Part shown: piece by piece, positions 25,551-36,777 of the stretch
Numbering within the stretch: the first letter of the stretch is position 1
Layout: every line of letters begins with the position of its first letter
The notes under the pieces: generated by a model
What the model saw: only the letters and a program-made list of their open reading frames with translations
Told to the model about the DNA's origin: nothing
Databases searched by the model: none
DNA from: Scleromitrula shiraiana
Lineage: Eukaryota > Ascomycota > Leotiomycetes > Helotiales > Sclerotiniaceae
Assembly (NCBI GenBank): GCA_028455995.1
Contig: JABELC010000004.1
Span: 310,001 to 374,000, forward strand
Direction of reading: 5' to 3'
Length of the DNA: 64,000 nt
Translations under genes and position numbers: made by a program

Positions 25551-26232
25551 TGAGTTAAGTTTTGTGTATTATGGAAGACTGGAGATGCCTATATGATATC
25601 AAGATCATTATCTATATGTACCACGCACTCTCCACAGGGCCAGAAAACTACTGGCTATCGCGAATTAGACGGGTTTTGATGAGCCTAACACATGTCATAA
25701 ACTCTGTCAATCAAAAACTCATCTACCATGATGAAAAGTCTAATTCTTACCCAATATTTGTTGTGTCTGCAGATAGGGCAGGCTGTATTGGATCCGAAAC
25801 CCCCTGCTCGCCTCTTCGTATAAACGGAACGCAATCTGGGGTCAAGCTTTAATTTACTCTTACACGGTCGACACTGTGGAAAGATTGTCGGGTAGTAAAC
25901 ACAACAGAAATGAACTGAGAATATGCGCTTTTCAATGTGAGAAGCGGTTGCAAGGCCGATGCTGAGATATGCTGCTCACAATTGCCATCATGGTTCGTTC
26001 CGACTTCTATATACTGGAAGTCAGGCATACCCCGCACTGCGCCGCAAACCTGCTCCAGAAAAGATTCCTGTGAGTATAACAACAATCACATTTTTCAATA
26101 GACTGTGATTAATAACCTTAGTTGTTTGACCCTACAGAGTTCTAATATGATTATATCTAGAACATATCGATTAGACCACTCAAATTGAACCGTTCATGTA
26201 CCAGACAAAACCGAGCAGTCTAGTTTTCTATA
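25551..26232. other. Intergenic region upstream of the broken HET gene
   Basis: 682 bp without a supported gene. A short minus-strand frame at 25849-26085 has no ATG at its start and resembles no known family. Confidence 0.5.
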
Positions 26233-27839
26233 ATACGACTTTTAAATTCAAGAACTCTTCAGATTGAAGAATTTGTCAAACCTATCCCTAAATATGTTAT
26301 TCTCTCCCACAGATGGGGTAATCAGGAAGTTTCATTTCAAGATTTGCGAGACCGAAAAGCTTACATTAAAAGAACGGAAGGCTTTGCCAAAATCAAAAGG
26401 TGTTGCGATCAAGCCATCATGGATGGCTTCGACTATGTCTGAATTGACACCTGCTGCATCGATAAGACTAGTAGCTCGGAACTTTCGGAATCTATCAATT
26501 CCATGTACATGTGGTATCAAGTGGCTGAACTTTGTTACGCCTGCCTTGAGGATGTACCCAGTGACGAACATCCCTCGATCCTCGACTCATCTTTTGCAAA
26601 AAGCGTATGGTTTACGAGAGCCTGAACTCTGCAAGAACTTATAGGCCACCCATAGTCCAATTTTATGCCCGAGATTGGCTTGAGATTGGTACAAAGTCCA
26701 GCTTGGTGGCCACTGTGTCTACTATCACCGGCATCCACCAGCCCGTCTTGAAATTTGGTGACCTAACGATGTTCAGCGTAGCTCAAAAGATGTATTGAGC
26801 CTCTAAGCGGGAGTCTACGAGGACAGAAGACATGGCTTATTGTCTTCTCGGTATATTTGGCGTCCACATGCCACTACTTTATTGGGAAGGCAGTCGGGCA
26901 TTTATTGGGCTACAAGAAGAGATAATGAAGTTGTCAGACGATCACACACTTTTTGTATGGAAAGATCCTACTTTGAACCATGGCCAATGTTACAGAGGAC
27001 TCTTGGCTTGGTCTGTATCCCATTTTGCCGCTTCGGGAAATATCCAACGGTCAAACTCAATACAGCAAAGTTTCCCCTTTTCCATAACCAATCAAGGTCT
27101 AAGAATCAAACTTCCTTTGATACGACAAAATCCTGTGGAATTTATTGCTATTTTCAATTGCGAATCTACTTCTAGCTATCCAGCCTCTGAAATCTCTTCA
27201 TTGCATCCATCTGAGAGAGCTAATATCCTCGGTATCCATTTGAGGCGAATTCCATCTCGTCCAAGGATAGATTCTGTCGGGGAGATAGACTGTCACTACA
27301 GACGGATGGATCCAACAAAGCTCTATGAAGCCACTCAGTTGGAATTACGCCAATATCCCTGGAAGTGGATTTGCATCAAGCAAGTACCAGAAAATCAACT
27401 ACCAAAAGCACCACGATCCACATATATCAAGTTCTCAGTCACCACTCACTCAGTAGAAAAAAGATATCGTGCAACCAAAAGTATCACTGAACGTGGAAGT
27501 TGGCTAAACTTAGACAACTTTGAACTATAAGTAAAATTAGATACCCTTGCTTTTGTGGCCTTTGAACATGAATCTTTGGGTTCTTTTGTAGTTGTTATTG
27601 GTCTTAGAAGAAGTATTGCGTGGGTAAGAAGAGACGCTGCGTGGATAGACACAATGGTAGATGTGAAAGACAACAGTTCTGAACAATTGCGCAGCCCCTA
27701 TCTCAAAAGTATGGGATCTAAGCCAAGTGATCGGATCAAAAGGCTCTTAAACTCTGGACATCTAGTCTCAGTCCGTGTCAAAAAACAGATGGTTTATACA
27801 GATATGAGATATCTATTCCTGTGCTATTTTCCGTGTTGA
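26233..27839 (+). pseudogene. Broken HET-domain (heterokaryon incompatibility-type) gene
   Basis: Translated in pieces, this is a HET protein: an RLLN-type beginning, PKYVILSHRWG, KIKRCCDQA, IDTCCIDK, a TLQELIG motif, VQFYARDW, then EDMAYCLLGIFGVHMPLLY and a C-terminal half to 27839. It is not translatable. The expected start codon position (26233) reads ATA; TGA stops interrupt at 26440, 26623 and 26796, each where the family has tryptophan; the frame shifts near 26644-26650; TAA stops it at 27528, after which the same frame stays open to 27839. HET proteins trigger programmed cell death on contact with non-self partners. Other Trp codons are still TGG, so a recoded genetic code is unlikely. 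All four point losses up to 26796 are explained by G-to-A changes; the 27528 stop is ambiguous. Confidence 0.8.
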
Positions 27840-28174
27840 TAACCTATCATGAGTTTTTGTTATCCTGGCTTAGTGTCTAACGGTTGGTAGTAGGGGTTAG
27901 CGAGTCCGAGTCTGACCACAGGAGTGTGGTGGGTAGGATTGCGTTTGATGCAAATGTAATCGCAATATTGGTTTTATTCGTTGATAAGATGCTTCAATAG
28001 TTGTGACGTTCTTCTCATATCATCTAGATAGTTTCTACTGCAAAACTTTCCAAGCAAAGTTTCTTTTTGCACTACGCCGTAGGATAAAGACGGGCAGTCA
28101 TTCTTCAATTAGAGATCATATTAGGAGCAACAGAATAAAACAACATTAGATTCAAAACACAGAAACAACCAATC
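27840..28174. other. Spacer between two pseudogenes
   Basis: 335 bp with nothing recognisable. Confidence 0.5.
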
Positions 28175-29352
28175 ATGAGAACCAGCAGAATTGTCAAGCT
28201 AGTTTCAATCATCGGCGATAATACTAACAAAGTTGATTCCTACCTCCACGAAAATGATCTTCCTTCCCCAACTTTCGATATAACCTATCCTTCATGACCT
28301 CCTACTCTCCCACCATCAATACAAGCTTCCAAAGATGCCATACTCGAAGCCTCCGACGAGTTATCCAATCTTATACTTGGGCCATTAGCTTTCGCAACCA
28401 TGCATCCCGTACGTAAAATCCTCTTGACAAAGAATCATAATTTTCCATCTCGCATCTCAACCATAAAAACCAGCATGACCCCTGGATAAGCCTCCACGCA
28501 ATCGTACATTTCGACATCGCGCAATCCTTCCCACCCACAGAAACCACCACGTTCACATCCATATCGCACACCTGCCGTCTCCCCGAACCCGACGTCCGCC
28601 GCATCCTCCGCCACGCAATAACCTACTACTATTTCCGCGAGCCCAGTCCCAGAATCGTAGCCCCCACCGCCGCCTCCAAAACACTATATGAAATGCCCGC
28701 ATTGGGACTACTGTTTAGTTTCCAAGCGGGGAAAACGATACCCGCTGCTTCGAGGGCCGTGGATGCAATGGCGTTGTGGCCGGGATCGGAGGAACCGAAC
28801 GAAGCGGGGTGGTCGCTGGCGAACGCGACGGAGATGGAGATGATGGATGTGGTGGGGAGGGATCCCGAGAGGGCGGAACGCATGGTGGAGGCTATGGATG
28901 TGCTGCATTCTGGTTCGGCGTGGAATGCTGAACACTTGCTCAAGAACTTTGATTGGGGGTTTGGGGGGAAGGGGGAAGGAAACACATCAAATTTGATGGT
29001 AGAACTGGGAGGCGGGAAAGGCAACGTAGGGATAGAAATCGCGCGCTATTTTCCAAATATACAGTACGTAGTTCAAGACCTACCAGACGTAGTCGAGACA
29101 GCAGTCATACCAGAAGATTTAAAAGATCGATTAAATATCATTTCGCATGATTTTTTCAAGGAACAGCCTATTCACGGCGCTGATATGCATTATTTTCGCA
29201 CGGTAATACACGGTTGGTCGGATAAATATGCGGTTCGAATACTGCGGAATTTGATTCCGGCACTGAAAATCGGTGCAAGAGTTCTTATTTCGGACTTTTG
29301 TGTGCCGTCGCCTTGTGTCTTGTCTCCTTACCGGGATCGGTTACCAAGATAA
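28175..29352 (+). pseudogene. Broken fungal O-methyltransferase gene (SAM-dependent, plant-type fold)
   Basis: Two exons, 28175-28408 and 28474-29352, with a 65-nt GTACGT...CCAG intron, keep one frame of 371 codons. A TGA at 28295 interrupts exon 1 and no intron that would remove it was found. The rest matches secondary-metabolite O-methyltransferases: substrate-binding half, then the SAM site VELGGGKGNVGIEIA, QDLPDVVE, HDFFKEQP and the catalytic-histidine region FRTVIHGWSDKYA. The frame ends right after ISDFCVPSPCVLSPYRDR, about 60 residues short of the usual C-terminus, so the 3' end is also lost. It probably once methylated a hydroxyl on a metabolite; no partner biosynthetic genes are nearby. 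Readthrough of a single TGA cannot be excluded, but the missing tail argues for a dead copy. Confidence 0.7.
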
Positions 29353-30228
29353 GTTGTTTGTTATCTTTAGCAAATTATGACATTGAATATAGCCAACATT
29401 GTTGAGATTCCTCTAGTTTGTGGCAACTGCTCTCAAAATGGTTTTTTGATGTTTAATGATAGTACTGTTATGAAGCAGAAACTAAAAATATGAATCAATG
29501 AGAAAGCAAAGAATTGTAGTGAGAATATACATCCCAATGTGTATATACATACCTTATACACCCCCACACCCAATCCCCCTCATATCCCGCACCCAATCTT
29601 CAAAAACCACCCCATCCCAACCCATCCCAATATCACAAACACATAGCTCAAAATAGCAAGACAAATCAACCATATCAATAATAAGTTTCAATTCGGATAC
29701 GAATAGATAGATAAACATCATATATATTCCTCCCCTACTAATCCCCTCAATAACTAATCCTCCCATTCCCATCCACCATTCATCCAATCCAAACAACTCC
29801 ACCACCCCTATCATCATCATCAAAGTAGAGTAAAATCGAAAAAAAGAGAGAAAAAAAAAGAAAAAGAAGATAAATATCGTAAACATAACATAACACGTAA
29901 ACGTAAACATAAGGGTATCCAAACTATCCTAGCCATCCCTCCCACATCCATCAGTCCAATCCCATCCCATCCAATCGTAAATAAATAGATAAATGAGTAA
30001 ATAAATGAGGAAATCATCGAGATATGTAGATAGGTATTCGCGTAGATATCAACAAGAAAAAAAAAAACGCAAAGGAAGAAAGAGAGAAAAAAAGAACCCT
30101 GTCAAAGTAACCGAAGAATAGGGATTTGAGTACATAAACGAATAGAGGTAAGAAATCTCCTCCCCCAAAAGAATTGAGAATCGAGAAAAGAAAAAATAAA
30201 ATAAAAGGGGTCGTAAAATTCGTTATGT

Positions 30229-30259
<31 letters not shown>

Positions 30260-30555
30260 TTGATATATGATAATATGATGCTATGGTATGTATGTAGATG
30301 ATGATCGTGTATCAAGTCGTTCGTTATATTTCTGGTCGTATGTGTATCTGTATCTGTATCTGTATGAATTGTGGTATCTGTTCGTAATATCGTTTGTATG
30401 TGTGTCGTATAATATCATAGCATCGCATCTCGTTGATCTCGATCTTGTTCTTGATGACTTATTTTATCAAGCAAGCATAAAGATCATATAATTCTTCCAC
30501 CTCATTCAAATCCCATATAACCAGCCCCTCCTCATCCTCCCCCCCAAATCCCTCC
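29353..30555. other. Intergenic region, purine-rich on + strand in the middle
   Basis: 1.2 kb between the O-methyltransferase remnant and the 3' end of the BTB gene. It holds a (TGTC)n array at 30229-30252, A/G-rich runs near 29.83-30.17 kb and a (TGTATC)n run near 30343-30366. No gene is supported. Part of it must be the BTB gene's 3' untranslated region. Confidence 0.55.
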
Positions 30556-32064
30556 TCACAACCAAACAAAATCCCTCTCCTCCACCCTCGTACAAACCAA
30601 ATACGCCACCCCGCCCCCACCTCCCTCCAAATAACTCCTCATAAGCGGTGCCACGACCTCCCTCGCCCTCCCCTTAACCTCATCCAACCTCTTCTCAAAC
30701 CTCTTAATCCCTTCCCTCGAATACAACTCCGGGGTTAACTTCAAAAACCTCTTGCATTCCTCATGACCCAGATACGCGCCCGATCCCAGCATCTTATATG
30801 TCCTGCCTATCTGTTGATTTAGGGATAGGAGAGGTTGTTGAGGGAGAGGAGAAGGCTGGATTGTAAGGGAGGAGCTGCGTGAGGTGTTTGTGTGGTGGCG
30901 GGGAGAACGGGGTGGTTGAGTTGCTGGGGCGGGGAGGGGAGGACTTGTATTTTCTGCTAGCCATTGACGGAAGAAACTGAGGACTAGAAAATCTAAGTAT
31001 GAATTTCCGGGCGTGGCTCGTTCTCCTCTCGTATTTAACAGTGATAATCGAAATAACTGGCCCTCAATCCCTCTCACCATATCCCTCAAATCTTCCACTT
31101 TATCTTCTATAATCTCGACCACGGAATCGGGCAATTGGTTGCGGATGTGTCGTTCGCCTGCGGGCCAGGCGCCTACGACGTGAATGAGTGCTTCTTGGAA
31201 GATAGTTTTGGATTGGGAGAGATATCCGAGTTTGAGGTATGAGGAGGGATATTTGGCAATTTGTTTCCAGAGTCGCGAGTGGAATTGGAGGAGGTGATGA
31301 TCGATCCTTGGACCTACTACTGATAGGGCATCGTATTGATCTGCGAGTGAGAGGAGCGATTTACACTGTATGTATGCGACGGCTATATCGATCGAATCGA
31401 GAAGAGGAGGGTAATTATAGAAGATTCGAAAGAGATTATCATAGTCGTTTAATAGATCTTGATCTTCTTGGGATATTTGTGGAGCTGGTGTAGAATGGGA
31501 GGGAATGCTTAAATTTGCGACGGATCGAAAGAACGATGTATTAGATGAAGGAGGCTTATTTCGTACAGGAGGAGGGCGGGTATCGTTTGCGCCGAAGAGT
31601 GTTGATGCCGATATGGGTGTCTCTGGCTTCTGTACCAACATTGGAATATCATCATCATCAACACCAGTATCAAGTTCATATCTCCATCTCCTCCTGCCCT
31701 CATTCCTTCCCACTTCACTTCCCGACTCCTCGCCTATCCTAGCCAATTCCCCTCCATTTCCCCCAACCTCACTTGTAGTCGTAGCTCTCGACCATTCCTG
31801 ACTGGTACTTGCTTCAAAAAACCCCGAACAATTCGTCAAAATCAATCGATGCAATAAATAGCGATTTGTTTTCGAACCCGAACCCGCCTTTATAATAATC
31901 TCGACATCGCCCGTATGCGTAAACACCGGGAAATCATTCTGCGGTAGATAAGACGAACCCCCCGCATGACTCCTCCCATGTCGTCGATGTCGACTCGATC
32001 TCGATACGACAGAAGAAGGGCCTCGAAGGGCCAAAGAATGGGTCGATTCCACTTGCGAAACCAT
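30556..32064 (-). CDS. BTB/POZ-domain protein
   Basis: A single exon of 502 aa starting at the ATG at 32064. A basic, Ser/Arg/His-rich leader (residues 1-40) precedes a BTB core at about residues 48-100: FTHTGDVEIIIK, then YLLHRLILTNCSGFFEAS, the typical beta-strand and helix that carry the dimer interface. The core is split by a low-complexity acidic/Ser insertion and resumes near DNLFRIFYNYPPLLDSIDIAVAY with LLSLADQYDALSVV, the usual post-BTB helices. A Pro/Ser-rich linker follows, then a conserved-looking C-terminus. BTB proteins act as dimerising adaptors, often for Cul3 ubiquitin ligases or in transcription; which applies here cannot be told. This shape, BTB followed by a helical extension without a second known domain, is common in Pezizomycotina. 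Confidence 0.75.
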   Translation of the reverse strand: MVSQVESTHSLALRGPSSVVSRSSRHRRHGRSHAGGSSYLPQNDFPVFTHTGDVEIIIKAGSGSKTNRYLLHRLILTNCSGFFEASTSQEWSRATTTSEVGGNGGELARIGEESGSEVGRNEGRRRWRYELDTGVDDDDIPMLVQKPETPISASTLFGANDTRPPPVRNKPPSSNTSFFRSVANLSIPSHSTPAPQISQEDQDLLNDYDNLFRIFYNYPPLLDSIDIAVAYIQCKSLLSLADQYDALSVVGPRIDHHLLQFHSRLWKQIAKYPSSYLKLGYLSQSKTIFQEALIHVVGAWPAGERHIRNQLPDSVVEIIEDKVEDLRDMVRGIEGQLFRLSLLNTRGERATPGNSYLDFLVLSFFRQWLAENTSPPLPAPATQPPRSPRHHTNTSRSSSLTIQPSPLPQQPLLSLNQQIGRTYKMLGSGAYLGHEECKRFLKLTPELYSREGIKRFEKRLDEVKGRAREVVAPLMRSYLEGGGGGVAYLVCTRVEERDFVWL

Positions 32065-34099
32065 TTCCTAGAAACAATCAAAATAAAACACTAATGCCCT
32101 ATTATATTGCAAAGTGCTGTATTGTATCAGTCAGATTGGGTAGTTCGAATCGTTCATCTCCACTATCAATCATGAAACCAAAACCCCAAATAACAAAACG
32201 ATAGGATGGGATAGGTAAAACAAAACAAACGGTAATTTAATTCTGCTTCCTTTACTCACCGAAATTGTTTGAGAAGTATTACACCGAATTCTGATATGCA
32301 CAAGGGCAGAAAATTTTCAGATCAATCCGATCATATATCTCGTCCCATTTACCATTTATCTCTCTCTTTCTCGCTCACGATCATGAGAATATAAAAATGA
32401 GAATAAAGATAAAACAAAATAAGATATAAAAATCCTCTCTTTTTCTCTTCACTTCTAAAATCGACCTGTCCCAAGCTTCTTTAATGTCTTAGACCGCAAG
32501 AGTCTATCCTTCTATACAATATTTTTCAGGGCTCTTCTTTCCTTTCGTGCTTTTCTTTCTCTACGTCTTCTCGAACTCACGAAAACGCGTCGAATCCCAC
32601 TTACTTACTTACTTCCTTACCTACGAGAATTTCTCTCTACCTTTATCTTTATCGTGTCAAATCGAGTCGTATCGTGTCGAAACATCCATCAATCGTTTAT
32701 CTACAATATAATATAATAATATGATATAATATGATATATCTCAATCCTATCCAATCCTATCCTATCCTATCTATCTCTCAACCTTGGAATCTCTCCTTCC
32801 ATGCAAAAGCGACGAGGAAAAAACCAGGAACAAACAAGCAAGGGCGTGATAAAGTAAAGAGAGGATATAAAAAAATCACCATTCAACACAAATCGATATC
32901 AGAATCAGAATCAGAATCAAATCCAAACCAATGGAAAGAAAAAAAAAATTCTACAACCTACCTACCTCCGCTCCCTCACTTACACTTGAGCGAGCTCTCA
33001 GCCATCCCATTTGTTTTGGGTGTTTGGAGAGATGCACGCCATGCACCTACAACCGACCGAGCACCATATAGGTACATGAACATAAACATAAGTGGCGATC
33101 ACATCCCATCCCCATGCGCTCCGACCCCAGCCACAGCCAATAATTTGATAGGTAGGCCCGTAGGAAAAAGCTGGTTGTTCAGCAGGAAAAATGTGATGGG
33201 ATGCAAGTAAATGGAATCTGCCGTTCGCTCTTATGTATGCGTATGTGCGAATGCATATTGTAGCGGCCTGTGTTTTATTTTCTTGCCTTCTTTTTCTTTT
33301 ACCATTTATTCCTTCGTTTGTTGGTTGAAAATAGCTGCCAAGCAACCAATTTTTACCATTCTTTAGATGGGTTGTGATGTTGTGTTGTGGTTTTCTCCAT
33401 CACTTATTATTTATTTGTATGGAACAAAACATCCATTCGTTATCTGTTTCAATATTTCATCAATGTTCTATGTACGTTTCAATTTCTTCTCTCTTCCTTT
33501 CCTTCTCGAAGCATACATACATGCCAGCCATTCCGTTCATCCCAAGTGGTTTGTTTGTTTTACAGGCACGGAAGTATTTAACGGTAGCAAAACAAAATTC
33601 TCAACTACATCACAGCAAGACAAACGTCGAACCTACATGTGCATAACATTCTTTTTTTCGTCACATTCTTCAATTGTTACGTTTTCCGGGGAATATCTGG
33701 GGTAAAGACGTTTCTTTTAATTGCACATTTTTTAATATTCTTTTTAATTTGTATTTCTGCTGTGTGTGTATCTTGAGCACTTTTTTTTGTTAGGCGCAAT
33801 ATCTTTCGCTGTACTAGGCACTCACTTCCGCTTATGAAGTGTGCCGGCAAAAAGCCAAACATCTTGCAAAATACGCATGCAAAGCCAGCACGCCAAATTC
33901 CCATAACCTACCTCCCTCCTTATTCTATGTTACAAAATATATGTTTGCTAGACCTAGCCAGGTAGCCTTATTGAACCCAATTCCCGAATCCATATGCAAA
34001 GCCAATGCAGTGGAACTAGCAAAACTCCGTTCCTGTAACCTCAGGAAGGAAAACCTAATTCAGTTTTGTATAATTGAAGCCCAAGGCCGTAAATTTCAT
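32065..34099. other. Long upstream region of the BTB gene
   Basis: 2 kb without a supported gene. Pyrimidine/purine tracts and short repeats (TCCTATCC near 32745, AATCAGAATCAGA near 32900) suggest a long untranslated leader. The + strand frame at 33839-34597 has no ATG-supported homology and overlaps the 337-aa gene in antisense. Confidence 0.5.
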
Positions 34100-35113
34100 T
34101 TAGCTCATATCCATTTCGATCTCCACGGCATGGTTTGCTGTTCCATTTGTCGCGGTTTCTTCGGTTCCATTCATCATCATTTCTTCGACGTGTCCATTCG
34201 TGATGGCATTAATAACTGGAGTGCTGGCCTTTGGTGTTTCGCCTGCCTCCAAAACCATATCACCTTCGAAAATTGGATTTGGTCCTCGAAGATTTTCGAA
34301 TGTCTTTTCGAGACTGGTGCTTACAAGTCTTCCTTGCTTAAGATCTTCTCCGAACAGGAAATAACCTTCTTGAGCTTCGACGAGATAGCTTGCCAATCCT
34401 CTACTTTGCAATCGAATGATCGCATTGGTGACAGGATAATGATTTTCAATGTATTTTGTCCAGCCACGAACCGCAGCTTGGATATCTCCATCGGCGCTTA
34501 TCATCGACCAGCCAATACCCAAATGTCGCGTATAATCATCGATAGTTGGTTCACTAGGACCAGCTCCTCCATTGTTGAGGGATTGTTGAGGTGTTGATAA
34601 TGGACCGTTGGCGAAGTTGATTTCATCGGCCATCGATGGGGAAGAGCCCAAATGAAGTCTTTGACTCTTATGCGAACGTAAGATTGGTCTTTCTGGACTG
34701 ACCGCGCGCAAAGCTGCTTTTGCCTTTTCTTCGGCTTCTTTCTCTTCCAACCATGTACCAGTTTGACTATCCGCAGATAAGACGTAGCCACCCTTATTTG
34801 GTTTGATGAGTGTCATTCCGGGTCCATATTCCCATTCATCTTCATTTTCAGCGATTGCTGGTTCGACTGGAAGTTGGACTGGGAAGTATTCTTCGTCGCA
34901 TAGAGCAGCCTCGTCTCTGGAACGTTTACGGCCTGCAGTTGATAGTGGCGCGGAAGATGGAGTAAGCCAAGAACTTGTTGGTGGTGATGAATTGGATTGC
35001 CTAGGGAAAGGTGAAGTAAATGTTGGTCGATTGACGCCCATATTGAAAGAAGGCTGAGGAGGTAATTGAGGAGGTAAGGCTAGAATTGGAGAAGAACGAT
35101 CAAAAGAACTCAT
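34100..35113 (-). CDS. Conserved-looking protein of unknown function, 337 aa
   Basis: A single exon with a good ATG at 35113. I do not recognise a family. The first 75 residues are Pro/Ser-rich, followed by a possible basic nuclear-type signal GRKRSRDE, then an ordered stretch WEYGPGMTLIKPNKGGYVLSA around residues 92-112. The most structured block is about residues 195-265: DDYTRHLGIGWSMISADGDIQ, then AAVRGWTKYIENHY and a short hydrophobic helix. The tail is Asn/Thr/Glu-rich. Evenly spread coding quality over more than 1 kb and a block with clear secondary-structure pattern support a real gene. Its upstream region has a (GGGAAA)n tract at 35450-35480 and is shared, 1.66 kb long, with the calponin-homology gene. 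Confidence 0.65.
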   Translation of the reverse strand: MSSFDRSSPILALPPQLPPQPSFNMGVNRPTFTSPFPRQSNSSPPTSSWLTPSSAPLSTAGRKRSRDEAALCDEEYFPVQLPVEPAIAENEDEWEYGPGMTLIKPNKGGYVLSADSQTGTWLEEKEAEEKAKAALRAVSPERPILRSHKSQRLHLGSSPSMADEINFANGPLSTPQQSLNNGGAGPSEPTIDDYTRHLGIGWSMISADGDIQAAVRGWTKYIENHYPVTNAIIRLQSRGLASYLVEAQEGYFLFGEDLKQGRLVSTSLEKTFENLRGPNPIFEGDMVLEAGETPKASTPVINAITNGHVEEMMMNGTEETATNGTANHAVEIEMDMS

Positions 35114-36777
35114 GATTGATAAAAGGTTTACAGTTATTGGTTTGTTAGATGGTTAGAATGGTTAGAGAAGAAGATAAAAGATGGAAATAATCTATGAATA
35201 AGAATTGATTGACTTGATACGAAGTTAGGATTGATAAGTCTGATGAATAGGTTTAACTTGTTGATGGAAATGGTGATGGAGATGGAAAGGTTGAATAGGT
35301 AGGCTAATGAGGAGGTAAGGTGGATAAGAAGAAGATATATTATGATAAGAAGAAGAATGAAGGAAGAAGGTATGAATGGATGAAGGGAAAGGTGAAGTAC
35401 TTATTTCGAATTTTAGTGTGAGATTGGACGAGATAGAAAAGGAAATGGAAAAGGGAAAGGGAAAGGGAAAGGGAAAGGAGTCTTTTAAAAAAAGGAAAGA
35501 AAAGGAAAAGAAAGCTGATTTCTGAAATGTAAGAAGAATTTGGGGTTGCTTCGGGAAGCTCCAATTGGGTTGTCACAGTGAAAGCTTGCGTCGCGCGACA
35601 ATCATTTTGAAGCTAGATCTTAAAAGGCTTAGACGATAAATAAGTGGATCTTCATGTTTTGATCTGACTAGCATCTGAGAAGATTCTGATTGGTCAAAAG
35701 AAAGGTAGCATTTTCAAGACACTTTGGGGTAAGGAAGCGAAAAAAGAGAGAGAGAAAAGAGAAAATGACAAGGACAAGGATAACATGACGAAAAAAAAAA
35801 GAAGGCAGAGAGGTCGGCACGGTTCGGTCGTTTTTTCTCCTAACAAAGGATTTTTGGTCTTAACTAAATTGGTTATAGATCCTTGGCATTAAAGTTCCCA
35901 AGGTTGAGTGAAGCTCGGCGCGTGAATCTTTTCAAGCTTTGCCCAGGTTTGCCCAGGTTTGCCTTGGTCGGTCTCTTCTAAGTTCTGGCTTAACTGGATG
36001 ATCTAATATGGTCTGAGAAAGGATTAGTCATCATACTAGCTGAAAGTCACTTGAAATTTATACGGAGAAGACATTCGATCGTTCCCTATTAATCCGAAGA
36101 TCTTCTTCCATGGTTATTCAAGCTTTTTGCTGGATATTTTGAATATATCGGATTACCGGTCTTTTTTAAGTGGATTCCAATCGCGAATTCGGCAATCAGG
36201 TTCTTCCGATAGTGGTTGGTCGATGCTATGCTACTTTACTCATAATCCTTTGTTTGCTATCACGTGATGGCATTATATTTTATTAGTCATGTGATCATAA
36301 TTCGATCTTGGATTTCTCCGAATCTTGGCTTCTTGCTATGTGATTTATTTATTAACTCTGACTTGAGGAAGAAGCACTTGAAATTCCTACGAACTGGATA
36401 AACGGAATCTAAAATATATCTTGCTGTTGTAGAGAAATTTGGGTTCTCCACTTTCTATTTGGAGTAACCTTAATTTTCATAATTTACATAATTTGCATAA
36501 ACTCCGACACTCAACCTTGGAATTCTCAAATTGCATAACTTGGACAAGTTCGTCAGCACATTTTTTGACGTATGGCATTCCAGGGTCTAGCCTTGTGATA
36601 ATTCCTTAGCACCGGCCATTTTTTTTAAGATTTGCCGTCATCATGCAAATAATAATGCAATGCAATCTCGTCGAATCTGAGACTTATATACTTTCTTATT
36701 GTAAAAGGAGTCGTGAGAGTTTCACTATACAATAATTAATAACCAACCAAAAGTCGTACTTGATTCAAAAAAAAAGT
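35114..36777. promoter_or_regulatory. Divergent promoter region with a TCACGTGA box
   Basis: 1.66 kb between the 337-aa gene (-) and the CH-domain gene (+). TCACGTGA at 36260-36267 is a perfect 8-bp palindrome of the bHLH E-box type (Cbf1/centromere-binding-factor-like in fungi), followed 20 bp later by TCATGTGATCA. A (GGGAAA)n tract lies near 35450. No gene is seen. Confidence 0.45.

Noticed and set aside
25849..26085. 78-codon minus-strand frame near the HET pseudogene
   Set aside because: No ATG at its start, no known domain and no splice partner could be found.
26440..26798. Reassignment of TGA to tryptophan in the HET gene
   Set aside because: Intact TGG codons occur in the same gene, there is also a frameshift and a TAA, and neighbouring genes use TGA as stop.
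33839..34597. 252-codon + strand frame
   Set aside because: It is largely antisense to the 337-aa gene, and the part outside it shows no domain or ATG context.
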